A DNA stretch of 64,000 nt from Sebastes aleutianus (lineage: Eukaryota > Chordata > Actinopteri > Perciformes > Sebastidae). The translations under genes and the position numbers were made by a program. A model generated the notes under the pieces. The model did not search any database. It was not told the origin of the DNA and saw only the letters and a list, made by a program, of their open reading frames with translations. Below are positions 46,999 to 59,445 of the stretch, piece after piece. The DNA lies in the NCBI GenBank assembly GCA_916700875.1, contig CAKAKS010000039.1:8519544-8583543 (forward strand). The letters are read 5' to 3'. The stretch's first letter is position 1. The number at the start of each line of letters is the position of its first letter.

Positions 46999-48683
46999 AC
47001 CCCCCACAGACCCCGCAACTGCTTCTTTTTTTAACGTTCGAGACAAACAGCTCTAACCTGTCCTTGAGGCAAACGTAAAGCACGGCTGTATAGAACTTTA
47101 ATTACATGTACCAGTAGTGTAATTTACTATGTACTCACATAGTTTATTCCAACATCATACTTTCCATATGGTGGGTATTGTGAAATTGACGTGCAGCAGC
47201 CACTTAGTCCAAAATGCCTCCTTGTCGCAATGAACAATAAGATTAAATGCTGTAGATGAAATCACACGCTGATGTAGATTTTGGAAAACCTCAAAGTTTT
47301 AAAGGTCTAAAATAAAAACGGTCATCATTTAGACAAAGAGAGATGATTATTTGTCCTCACACCGGGTCAACACACTCCATGCTTGTGCAACATTTTGAGC
47401 ACACAGTCCTTGCCCTTTGTTTCTGCCTTTTGTTAACAAAAAGTCACTCTTTTTTGTTCCCACTGGCTGGTGGTGACCTCTGACCCTTCACCTCTAGTTC
47501 CCCTCTCTTCTTGTGATCCCTATAAGTACTGCGGTCTAGACTTTCCCCCCTCCCTCTGTCGAACTGAGCCATGACCGTGGCTTTTTGGACAGGTTGTCCT
47601 TTCACAGTTGCTTGGCGACCCGGGAGTTTTGTAAAGTCACACAATAAAGAAGTGAGAGAAGTCAGACTTTGGGGTTATATTTGAATACATACTCTACTCT
47701 TGAAAGACTGAAATCTGAGGCCTCTCTGTGGCCACTGATCCTCCTAAACTGTTGTGAAAAAGAGATTTTAAAGGTGCTACATCTAGCATGTTAGCATCAA
47801 TAAATCACTACAAAATAAAGAGAAGGTTGGTCACCTAACTAACGTACTTGAGTAACAACACCTCCAGAGTTATTTTAAGCCAAACTACAATCTTTTCCAA
47901 AACCTAACTAAGTTGATTTTGCCTAAACATAAGGAAGTTGTTTCCTGGGAAGACGGATGTTTATTTTGAAAAGACTGTACACATGTAACGAGTAGAAATT
48001 GACATGTGTTGCTGGACATTTGTAGGAAAACGAACAAAAAAGGAGGAATAACTTTTTTGTAAGATATCATAAGAAACGTGGTATGAGAATACTTTGAATC
48101 AGTAGCCTTTACAATCCATTTTTTGTGTGCCAACAAGATGTATAATTCCTTTACGGCACAAAGTCTAATGCTTTATGGCACAAATAAAAATTCTCTTGTT
48201 CCAGAAAAACATGATTAAAGGTTGAAAATGTTTGATTTGATTGGATATTGGTGTTTTGAATATACTTTTTGATGCTTTTAGCTGAAGTTTGTATCCTAAA
48301 GAGTAATAATTGTGAAATATAACAAAAATACAATACCTCCCTTGACTAGAATAATCACTTTAAGTGCTAGGAAAATATATATAATATGGAAGAAGAAGAT
48401 ATAATGTGTTATTACATTTCTAGGCAATCAGATTTCAAGATCTTTGATGTGTTAAATGTTAGATGTAATGCCCCCCTGGGGCTTTCAAATCCTCCACTGT
48501 ACACAATCAAAACTATGTGGGTATGACTAAGAGGATTTGAATTATTTTCTTAATTCCAGAGAAACATACTGTTTAAAGTACGTGGGTTTTACTGCCTGCA
48601 GCGATACACAGCAGGTGTGGCTCGCAGTGTCTGCTTTGAGAGGTGAGTCAAGGAATCTACTGTAGTAATGTCTGTGATTCCCC

Positions 48684-48930
48684 AAAACAAAGAGACCAAA
48701 AACAGCAAAGAATCACCTGGTGTATTGATCTTTAGTGTGGATTTTATTTACAATCAACAGGCTGACTAAACCTGCTGAGGTGAAGCCTTCATCAGAGCAC
48801 GTATAACAGCTGTCAGCTCTCTTTTTAAAGGACACGTTGTGTAATTACCAACCAACAGAAAGCAACTGCACCCACAGCGAGACGATCCTCCACTATGCAA
48901 ACTATGCATCAATTTTTCTAAACACGGACC
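48684..48930 (+). repeat. Dispersed repeat family D3, copy 1 (intergenic)
   Basis: Shares ttacaatcaacaggctgact, aaacctgctgaggtgaa, cagctgtcagctctctttt and accaaccaacagaaagcaac with 57005-57262. It is immediately followed by D1 copy 3. Confidence 0.8.
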
Positions 48931-48964
48931 CTTTTTTTGTTTTATACCAGGCGGCGATCTCCGA

Positions 48965-49120
48965 GTCTGAAAAGTGAAGCCAACGCTGTAGTGTCTTAAA
49001 CCTGCATTCTTTCTAATAGCCAGCAGGGGGCAACTCCTCTGGTTGCAAAAAGAAGTCTGATTATATAGAAGTCTATGAGAAAATGAGATGGCGACGGCCA
49101 AAACGCAACAGCCAAAATTT
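48965..49120 (+). repeat. Dispersed repeat family D1, copy 3 (intergenic, truncated)
   Basis: Contains gtctgaaaagtgaagccaac, ccagcagggggcaactcctc and tatagaagtctatgagaaaa, then jumps to the far end of the family (ggcgacggccaaaacgc). This is an internally deleted copy. Confidence 0.75.
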
Positions 49121-49678
49121 GATACTTAAAGTCTGAATAAGGATGTTGTTGTTAGTTGTCATTGTCTTATACTTGTCTTAATGTGATTCTAGGGGGAATT
49201 AAAACGTCCTGAAAACTTTTAAATTTGTTTCCTCACACCTGAAGGTCCTGTAAGTAGTTAGGTTGAGAGAAACAGACATACTGGTAAGAAGTCTGTGGTG
49301 GAATTTTCCAGGCCGTAAGGACAACACGGATGATCAGATGAAGTTATCTCCCACCTCGCTGATGTATCACTGCCCAGAGGCTTAAATCATCCCAGTGAAA
49401 TCCATGTTAAGCCTCAGCTAACACGAGCATGAGGCATGTCTGTCTTTGCATCTCACTCTGAGCATCCATCTCGCTGCGACACCAGGCTTGTCTCGTCTTT
49501 CATCCCCCTTCACTCCCAGTCCTTCACTCACTAGAGCTACTGATCTCCTCTGATCGGAGTTTAATATTGTGTTTTGACACAGTAAAGCCTTATGTATGCA
49601 TGTAACACAAAAGACATTTTACATTACTTAACAAAGTCACGAATGCAGTAACTTTAGTAACCAATATTGTGTTTCTAC

Positions 49679-49740
49679 TGGGGCTGTCAAAGTTAACGCG
49701 ATATGAAAAAAAAACGTTTCTGTGTTAAATACGCAAGTAA
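49679..49740. mobile_element. Terminal fragment of the GGGCTGTC family, intergenic
   Basis: ggggctgtcaaagttaacgcgat followed by an A run and a cgtttctgtgttaaa segment. Short remnant in the met-capza2 intergenic region. Confidence 0.4.
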
Positions 49741-50137
49741 GAATGACTGACATTGTTTTAAACCACATGAAACCATTATGAAAAATGACTAATATTATTA
49801 TAAATATGCATAAAGTTAATGCAATCTGAGTATTCATTAGATAATAACCTCTCCACTCCCTGTTTCTAGCCCCCTCTAAAGTCAACACCAGCAGCCTTTA
49901 TGTTCTCTACCTGTGTCAGTTTGGGCATTTGTGTCTGTGTGTGTTTGCCTGTCTCCTGTTGTAAGTGATACATGCTAAAAACACAGCCACACGCGTGATC
50001 AAAGAGAGGACAGGTGCTGCCGTTGATAGGATCACAGTTAAAAGTTAAACGGGATGCAGGTTTTTGAACGGGAGTCATCGGTGATTCAGCAGCATTGGTA
50101 TGTGTGTCAGTCAGAGGGACCGCTGAAACCAAACATA

Positions 50138-50148
50138 CACACACACAC

Positions 50149-50190
<42 letters not shown>
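50138..50190. repeat. (CA)n microsatellite
   Basis: CA run with one CG interruption, met-capza2 intergenic region. Confidence 0.95.
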
Positions 50191-51185
50191 CGTACACTCA
50201 CATTACACACTTGCATGTACGCACACACACATATCTGCAAGCATGTACATGCACGTAAGGTGATAGTCCAACTAAAAATGTGTGTTTTTTAGTATCAAAC
50301 ACTGACCCCCTGAAGGTTTGAAAGGTGGTTGTTAAACGTTTCCTCATTGATGGAGAACAGCTTGAATTCAGTCAGTTACTTTTAGTTAGTTTTTCTGCAC
50401 TTTTATGTTTTTGTATAATTCTATTTATCATTAATCATTGTATGATTTTGAATGCAGGACCTTTACTTGTAATGAAGCAGTTTTACATTGTGGTATTGAC
50501 ACTTTTACTTAAAGGCACAATGAGTATGATTAAATATGTTTTCGGTTTGTAAACACAACATTCAATGTTGGCCCCTCCTCCCCGGCTCAAAAAAGAGACA
50601 CTAATCGCCGTGCAGTCACTTGCTGTTAACGGGCCATTAATTAGTGACTCTCCCACACCGCCACACAACCCTGCGCTAATCGCTGCAACACCTGATTTGG
50701 TGTGAATGCAGCCTTAGGGTGCTCGCCAGCAGAAGAAAGCCAACCCCAGATTCACTCTTGTTTTAGAACGAGCTTTGTCCCTTTGCTATATTTTTGGCGC
50801 TGTTTCCACCATTTTTCGTAGCTTCCTCTTGGATGCGCTCTTACGATCTGGCACCTTGTAGCTACATTTTTATTAAGGTTGACGTCCAGAAACGTCCCGA
50901 GCACAGCAACATATCCAGGCAGAGGACATGTTCCATGTTCTCTGTGATGGAGGAAACTGCAAACTTCAATGTTTCAAGCCAACTGGGGGGATGATACCTG
51001 AAAGACCTTGAGTGAGTATCATCACACACACAACCTTATCATCTGATAAAACAACCAAAGCCTGTCGGTACCATTCTGACCTGCTGAGTCAACCCATACT
51101 CATTAAACTATTAATGAGTTTTTGCCAATGAGTAAGCAGGGAGGTAGATGACAGCGGGTGGTAAAGTATGCCCACCACCCCCCAA

Positions 51186-51192
51186 ACACACA

Positions 51193-51280
<88 letters not shown>
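51186..51280. repeat. (CA)n microsatellite, about 95 bp
   Basis: Longest CA tract of the window with single GA and CG interruptions, in the intergenic region. Confidence 0.96.
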
Positions 51281-51281
<1 letters not shown>

Positions 51282-54200
51282 CAGATACCTTGGCTGCCTC
51301 CATTAAGGATTCTCATCAGATAATTCATGATTTAGATACCATTGGGCTTTTTCTGGATTGTTGGCGCCCCCTATTGTTTCTGCACCTTTAATGGACGCAT
51401 CATCCAGCATATTAGTGCTAGACAAAATAATGGGAACACCACATGAAAGAGAAGCGCTTTAACTTTGAAGTATTGTTGCACTGCAGCTGCAGCAGTGAGT
51501 CATAGATTGGCTGCCAACTCGCGGAACTTATCAGTTATTAAAGATTACAATTAGTCCTTCAGTTGATATGTGAGTTCATAAAAAAACAATTATAGAGTTC
51601 CAAAGAAGCAAAACGTCAGTGCCCAGCATCTTCCAGATTTTGTTCATTTCAGGAGCACCTGCTTGTTTATTTTGCTCTCAGATCCGAGTACTGTTTGGCC
51701 AAAGGAAGTCTGAACTGCTGGTGCAGCGATCAAAATGTGAAAGTCTGACAAAAGCCATATCTATATTCATATGAACTGCAAAATGATTAAATATACAAGA
51801 GGACAATGCTTTAAATTAGGACACAACGATCCACATAAACTGCATCAGTAAAAAGGAATATAAAAAACAAAGTAGTAGTAAATAAGTAGTTGTAAATCAA
51901 AGCTGACTGACAAGGATAGACAGCCAACAAGATCATTTCTAAATGCCACAGCAGCCTCAGTAATCATGATTCATGACAGAATTGAATCAGCTCCTCTGTG
52001 AACCATAAAAGCTCCATAAAAACGTGGCAACGTGAACTTCACAGAGCCTGAATTTATGGCAGCGCTGCCATTTGGAAACCACTTCTATCCAACTAAAACA
52101 CACAGAAACACATAAACTGGTGTAAAGAGGACAAAATAACTGGAGCCTTGGAGAAAAGGAGTCTGATGATTCATCCTTCACCCATTTTCTGAGCAGGTTT
52201 ACACTGGGATGAAGCCAATGGTTGCTCGCAGCCCATTATGTCTGTTGTCAACTCATTATGTTTCTATATTCCTGGCTGATATTACCCCTCATAAACACAA
52301 CGGCTAAACCATTTAAGATTTGTTGCACTGACACTATAGATGCCTTCAATTATCATATCTGAACATCACTGACCTATTATGGAAAAAACATGTGTAAATT
52401 CCAACCTCCTGTATCCCCACAAAAACTGGAAACATTTTTGAAGATCTGTGCAGCACCCCAAGTGACACATTTTATAAATGGCATGATAACATTTGAGGAA
52501 AAATGTATGTTTTTCTTAAGGCTTAGTGTAGATATTTTCCTTTTTACATCCTTTGAGTGTAGAAAGAGAAAAAGAAGAGGGCCCAGCTGTGACCCTTGAA
52601 CCTTTGACCCAGACGGTTTTCTCCCATGTGATCTGGATGTCCTCTGGTACATGCACACATGGAGTTTTATTTCACAAATTTTGTTTAAAAATATCAAGTT
52701 TACGTTAATATTTCTAAAATAAGAAACATCAAGCTGATTTAAAAGTGCTAAATATGGAGGCTGGTCTCATACACTGTTTGTAGCTATACCTACGAAAAGT
52801 AATGCACTATAATTTGTGTATATCCCACAAAATCAATTTGCGTGTAATTAACGTGAACCAGGAACGCCGCGTAAGGAGGACGTCGGGGTGGACGAGTGGG
52901 ACAAAAAAATACCAGACTTTTGCCCAGGCGTTTGTACCCCGTGTGAAACCATAAGTCAACGTTGATTTATTTGTCACATAAATTATGTACCTATAGTTTT
53001 ATTGCTTAAAGGAAGTTGTTTCCTGTGAAGACGGAAGTTTATTTTGAAAAGACTGTATGCATGTAACGAGCAGAAATTGACACATGTTGCTGGACATTCA
53101 TAGGTTAGCGCACGGCTCTCAACATGGTGACGGCTGAGCCGGTGGCTCGCAGCTAACGGTGCTAACAGCGCTAACAGTGAAAACAAAGGCAACTTTACTG
53201 ACAGAGCCAACAGTGTTAACTTGGGGGGAACCAGAGCTTCCCTTTGGGGTCGCCAACCGCCATATGAGAGCAGCGCAGAGCGGCGGCCGTGAGCTAGCCA
53301 GTGTGGCACGCTCACAGGCATTAACATAAACTAAAAGCATGCGCTGCTAGATCAACAAAGCACAGAGAAGCTCAGATTACAACACACACAAAGGGAGAGA
53401 GACTTCATTCTCTGCTCAGGTAGACATTACTCCTCTATATCTTTACGTAGACAATAGTTGTTTGCTGCTTTATTAATGCTCTGAATAGGGAACCTTTAAG
53501 TGCTACAACCAAAAGCTAGAGTCTCCCATTCTGTTGAAACACAAGATGATTCCTGCATTTTCCTTCACAATGATTCATCACAATGTGTTCCAGTTCCAGT
53601 CTGAACATCTCACTTTGGCTCACATTTCTTCTTTCCTCGCTAGACACTATTTATCACACACCGACCTGTTTCTACTTTCAACAAATCAAATGTGAGCTAT
53701 ATTCTCACATGTTTCACCTTCAGCTGCAACATGTGTGTGTGTGTGAGTGAGGCCTAAATCCATAATTCAACATGGTACTTCATGGTGAGCACCTCTTAAA
53801 TTCGGGCCTACGGGCTTGTTGGCTGAGGATGTTCATTCCAGCATCCAATCTCCTCCGAGGTCTGCAGGTCTTACTGTTTGACCCTGGAGACGAGTTCAGA
53901 AAAGTTTTCTTGGCTTTTTCAATGTCACATTCTTATAGGTGAGAGGAGAAACATGATACATACAGTGTTTAACGCGGGAGAAATTCAGCATCAAACAGTC
54001 ATTTCATCGTCCCTTACAAGTATCTGAGAGCTTAATCTAGAAATGTAAACTTGAATTCTCAAATTTCCCGTTGACTAACCAGTCTGGTGTGTAGCTTCCT
54101 CACCAGAATAACTCGGCAATCACTCAGACAAAAATGTAATCGCTGTGAAAGGAGCGATAATCAGGACTGGGAGTGCTGGCATACCCAGGAATTCCAGGGG

Positions 54201-57004
54201 AGTGTGATCACAGCCAGACTGGCGTTGAAAGCCCATATCTGTGGCTTAGTGGGGCACCAAAGTCCCACAAGGCCATGTGGTTGGCTGGAGGTGGCTGTGG
54301 TATTTTTACTAAACCAGTGGGTCTTAACATTTTCAGCCAGAAGGAAGTTAAAATCCTTTTGTATCAACATATGACAGGTGATAACAGCATCATCAAATGC
54401 AAACCAATAACATGCAAAGAAATCAGCCAATAAGTTGTCATGATTCATCCTGAGGGGGGCTGCAAGATGCTAAATGTCTGAACCAAATTTCATAGTAAGC
54501 CATACTATTATTGTCACGATTTCATTTGCAGCCATAAATTATTTCAACCTTGTGATGGTGCTATAGAGCGGATACTAAATGTGCTTTGTCCAGGGGCCAC
54601 TTATGCAAAAGGCTGGCCAGTGGTCAGTTAATAAACAAAACATTAATACTTTTTATCATATAAAATAAATAAACATTAGAAGGTCCATAACTCATCTCTT
54701 TGAGGACATTCGGGTCTTAGTCTGGACCTCTGTCGGTTGATCCTCTCCTGACAATTAAAAAGTATACAATTTTAGAAAAGCTCCATTAGTCTATTTGGAT
54801 GCTTTTTTTATGCACCCTGGCACCTTATTTATATTCCAAGTACAAAAAAATAATAAATAAATACATCTTATCAGAAACTCAGTATCCTCAGAAAATTTTA
54901 AAAGGAACTTGTCACCGCATTTAATTCATGATGTCTAATTATTTATTCTTGATATATTTCTTTGGTTTTTGTTCTGTTGTTTTTCATGTAGTTATTTGTT
55001 GTTGTTTTTATTGAATTGTTGTCTACTGATTGGTTAGTTTTTCTGCTTATTTTGTATGCTTTTTGTCCTATTTTTCTAACTTATGTAAGCTTAGTTTTCT
55101 TATGTTTTTCCTTTTTGTGTTATTGTCTGTGTTTTTCCTTATGTTGAGGGGAGGTCCGTTGTATAAGCCTGTGGCTTCTTGACCTCTCCTGACACATATC
55201 TTTTTTTTTTGTTTCCATGATCTGGATTTTATGACGTTTTATTTGTGTGCAAAATAAATAAATAATCAATTTATTTTCATTATGAATTAGAAAGTGGTCG
55301 GCGGGCCACCTGCCGTTGTGGGCCAGATTTGCCCCAATTGAGTATCACTGTGCTTGAGGAAAGGTCAGGGGACCAACAAAGTCAGTAGGATTCATTGTCT
55401 GGGAAACATGAATGCAAAACTTTGTGCCAATCCAGTGAAGAAGTGAAGAATTTGATCCGCTGTTGAATGAATGTCTGCACAAAACTCCATGACAAGTCAT
55501 CTAAGATTTGTTGAGATATTTTAGTCTGCACCAAAGTGGTGGACCGACTGACCGACTTTCCTACAGAGCAACACCTCCGGGCGTGGCTCAGCTTGTATAT
55601 TCTCACCAACAACCACATCCTGACTTCACCCGGAGTTCGCTACCTGCAGGTTTACTCCCTGGTTTTGGCTCAGCTATACAAACCCTCATCCATCTGCATT
55701 GCTGCTGCCCACATTTCAACACGGCAGCTATTGAACTGGCACAAAGCAGATACACCAGATACTGTCAGGAGGTGTGGAAATACAGTCTCACTCGTCCCCG
55801 TGACGCTGCCTCCTTCCACTTTCATGCACTGCCAAGAAGACATTTCTCACACTGATACTCAGATGGCTGGAGAACGATCACTCAGCGTGGTGTAACCAAA
55901 ATGATACTCACACACAAAAGTTGTGCTGCTTTTTTTTATCTTAACACTTCATCATTCTGAACTTTAATACCTCAACGTTTTAGTGTCTTTTGAGTCTGCC
56001 GGGTGATTATTGTCTAAGTGGGAACAGTGTAATGAGTATCCGAGGTGACTAACCAGGGGCTGGGGGTGAGTCATGGAGCGGCCTTCTTTTCAGATGCAGA
56101 GATACTTGGGAGTTCTCAATGGTCCCCTCTGGTCCCCAGAGGTGATGAGTGGCTCCAGTGTCGACACAATGGCCATTCAAGTTCTGGGCAGATTATAGGG
56201 CTTTTAAAATCCCTCCAGCGTGCTTCGTCATCCCAAATCTGAAGCAGCGCAATTATTCAGCTACTTGTGCTGCTGGTGGTGGGGCCTCACTAGGGAGGGA
56301 CATAAAGACTCAATGATATTTATGGGCTTCATCAATCATAATTTTAGTTTCTATGTGAAATGTACAAGATATGTTAAGCATACCAAAGTTCAAAAACCAG
56401 ACAAGGCACTGAAGAGATTGGAAACGTGTCAGATCTACAGTGATAGATAAAGTAATAATGACACATGGATTCAAAAGAAGGTGAAGGATGAACAGAGTCA
56501 GGCTTGTTGTAAGACATGGGTTATCGTTTCACTGCTGTCACCACTGTAGGAGTGGTATAATTCCGTGGCAACATGAGTACTGAGGTGACCCCACCTAAAC
56601 AAACACAGTGTTGGCATCACATGAAGACATAGTCTTTACAAAGGAGGTATAAATTACCGTCTTGGAGGGAGAGGGGAAATGGGCAGAGCATCGGGGAAGA
56701 ACGTAGCCGTCAGGCAGCAGTTTAGGGTTCATTTTGCAGCTCAATGGGGGTTTAACCTAACATTACCTCACATATCTACCTGTGAATAACAACCTTGCTA
56801 TAAAAACAGAGAACAAAGGGTTGTTGTGATGACCTGGAGGCATTTTAGTAATGTTACAGTAGAGGCGGAGAGTCTAACATAGTCTTGTTTTATCTTTTAC
56901 AGTCTCTACTCCTAGAAAAGTGCATTACTCAATTTCTATATAAGATATTTCCATTTTATACGACTTCATAATTCTATTTCACTACATTACTCCTCCTCCT
57001 TTGA

Positions 57005-57262
57005 AACAAAGAAAACAAAGAGATCAAAAACAACCAAGAATCACCTCATATACTGATGTTTTCGGTGTATTTTATTTACAATCAACAGGCTGACTAAACC
57101 TGCTGAGGTGAAATCTTCATCAGAGTTTGTATGTCAGCTGTCAGCTCTCTTTTAAAAGGACACATCATGCAATTACCAACCAACAGAAAGCAACCGCACC
57201 CTGCGAGAAGATCCTCCATTATGCAAAATGTGCATCCGTTTTTGTAAACACAGCCTGTTTTT
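57005..57262 (+). repeat. Dispersed repeat family D3, copy 2 (intergenic)
   Basis: Same orientation as 48684-48930, with similarity over about 250 bp. Followed 70 bp later by the 57331 fragment. Confidence 0.8.
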
Positions 57263-57330
57263 TTGTTTAATTTTTTATTTTTTTATTTAATCCATTTATA
57301 CACATTTATTTCAGAACATTAGTTACTTAA

Positions 57331-57395
57331 AGGTGCAGTGTGTAGGATTTAGGCGACATTTAGTGGTGAGGTTGCAGATTGCAACCAACGGAAAC
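57331..57395. mobile_element. 5' fragment of the 37329 element family, intergenic
   Basis: ggtgcagtgtgtaggattta followed by gaggttgcagattgcaacca, matching the start of the 37329-37825 element. Truncated after about 65 bp. Confidence 0.6.
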
Positions 57396-58559
57396 TTTTA
57401 TCGTGTGCCAAGTGTGTTGGAGTATTTGACTCGTTTTGGTGTGACTACTTTTATCTTAGTATAGGATCTCAAAAGTTCCTTCACGGCTGAAGGCAACAAA
57501 TACTGATGTAAACATTGGAACTGCACTTGCAGACGTGTCATACTTCATGGATCAGGAAGATGCAATGAACAAGACTTCACTAACTAAAGGAATCCTCTCA
57601 GACTTCCTCCTCTTTAAACTGAATTCTTTGAACCTCCTAAAGCCAACAATCATCTCACCATCTGTGATAATATTTAACAAACCTCCCTCTGTCTCATTGT
57701 GGCTATAGCCCTTTTCTATTCAGTATTAAGTTACATGTTATCTTTTTTTGTTATTTGCTGGCAATGTGAAAGGGGATGAGTCAGACAGTGAAACTGATCT
57801 CATTCCTCTTCCAAGCAGAAAAGTATTTTTCTTTTAAAGAAATAGTCTTAGATCGCCATCTAGTGGTGAACAACATGGCATACACAATATGACAGCACCT
57901 CTGGGTAATCACAGGGCTTCCCCAGACTTTGTGATGATGAAGACGACATACTTATACCATAAGACATCACATTTTATTCATGGAAGGAAGAGGAATGCTT
58001 TCTTTCGATTACTCTATTTCATCTAATGCCAAGGTGTCCTTGAGCAAGGCACTTGAGCTCAGGTGTAAATGTTAGGGACCACATTAACATAAAAAAAGAT
58101 ATTGGTGTGAAAGAACATGCTTAGTCAGGTTGCATTTGACAAAACAAGCTTAATACTGATATATTTAATACAAAATTAAAAGCACATAAATGTACTTATT
58201 TGTGCTGACAGATGATAACAGGTGCCATGTGTAGAAATAAGAAGACTTTTCTGACTTGACACACAATAACATTAAAGCCAATTTACCCCCGCTGAAGGAC
58301 ATCAATGATGAAATCATGAAAGAAAGCGACATGACAACTCACTAAATGCTGCAAATGAGAGAGAAACAGAATAAAAATGTTCCTTGTTTTATATCCAAAA
58401 GCTGCAAATAAAATTTGCCCTCAGGAGTAAATGAAACAATTCTTAAAATTAACCTCAGATTTGCTCACTGTATATTAAAGTTGTATTTATTTATTTACTT
58501 ATTTATTTATTCATTTATTTATTTTATTTACTTTATTTTTTTATATGACCATTTGTACA

Positions 58560-58803
58560 TCCCTTGGACAATATTTTGCACATCCCTGAACAAATCTGTG
58601 CATATCTTCATTTTTAATATTTGTATAATGTTTTTTTCCATATTTTTATTGTATTTTTTCTATTTTATTTATTTTTCTTAAGTGTTGCTGTACTTGCTTT
58701 TATCTGTTTATTTTCTCTTCTATTTTTATTGCTATGCACCAAAACACCAAACCAAATTCCTTGTATGTGAAGACTTTGCAATAAACTTGACTTTGATTTG
58801 GAT
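58560..58803 (+). mobile_element. LINE 3' tail, older fragment
   Basis: T-rich sequence ending ccttgtatgtgaagactttg then caataaacttgactttgatt, the form of many fish LINE 3' ends. No coding remnant was seen. A (TTTA)n run (58489-58530) precedes it. Confidence 0.55.
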
Positions 58804-58869
58804 TTATAGGAAAATGTTGCATTACAGCAGCATAAGAAAAGGAAGATAGATAAGAAACGTATCTACAAA

Positions 58870-59416
58870 TAACTAAGTTGGGATGCCCCCTCGACCCAGT
58901 GGAGGTGGTGGGAGAGAGGAGGATGATGGCTAAGCTGTCATCCATGATGGAGAATGACTCCCACCCCATGCAGGACACCATCTCAGCACTGGAGAGCTCC
59001 TTCAGCGACAGGCTGCTCCATCCAAAGTGTGTAAAGGAGCGCTATCAGCAGGTCCTTCCTTCCTGCAGCTGTCAGACTCCACAACCAGCAGTGCTCCCAG
59101 TAAACCACTTGGACACCAAAAACTGACAATAACCTGATATTTTCAGGTGGAATTTCATTAATTCATTCATTCTCACTGTGCAATATCATTTCCCACTTGT
59201 TAATAGTCTGTTTATTGTCAATACTGTATATACTGCTCCTATTTTTATACTTCCTTCTATTTAAATGGTTCATATTTTGTTACACTTTGTTAAGCTCTTT
59301 TTTGTTTACTGTGTTAGCTGATGCATCTTGTTTTTTGCACTATCCCCTTTGCTGCTGTACACTGCAAATTTCCCCACTGCGGGACTAATAAAGGAATATC
59401 TTATCTTATCTTATCT
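58870..59416 (+). mobile_element. Non-LTR retrotransposon (LINE) 3' end fragment
   Basis: The + strand encodes a remnant (58878-59126) with DSHPMQ, SSFSDRLLHPKC and KERYQ. This resembles the C-terminal end of fish LINE ORF2 proteins (recalled pattern SHPLH, RHPRC, KERYR). It is followed by a 3' UTR and the tail ctgcgggactaataaaggaa ending in TTATC iterations (59372-59416). The element is strongly 5'-truncated and inactive. The LINE clade was not determined. Confidence 0.75.
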
Positions 59417-59445
59417 TAATAAATAAGTTAGACTAGCTGTATGGT

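Larger units (their letters stand above)
46999..58559. other. met-capza2 intergenic region
   Basis: About 11.5 kb with no gene I can support. It has D1 and D3 copies, CA microsatellites and small repeat fragments. The block 52760-53500 contains several segments I take to be old mobile-element pieces. The reading frames present (for example 54087-54374 and 55508-55895) are short and unrecognised. Confidence 0.6.

Noticed and set aside
54087..55895. Frames of 86-119 codons in the intergenic region
   Set aside because: No recognisable similarity, no splice structure and no promoter; treated as chance frames.
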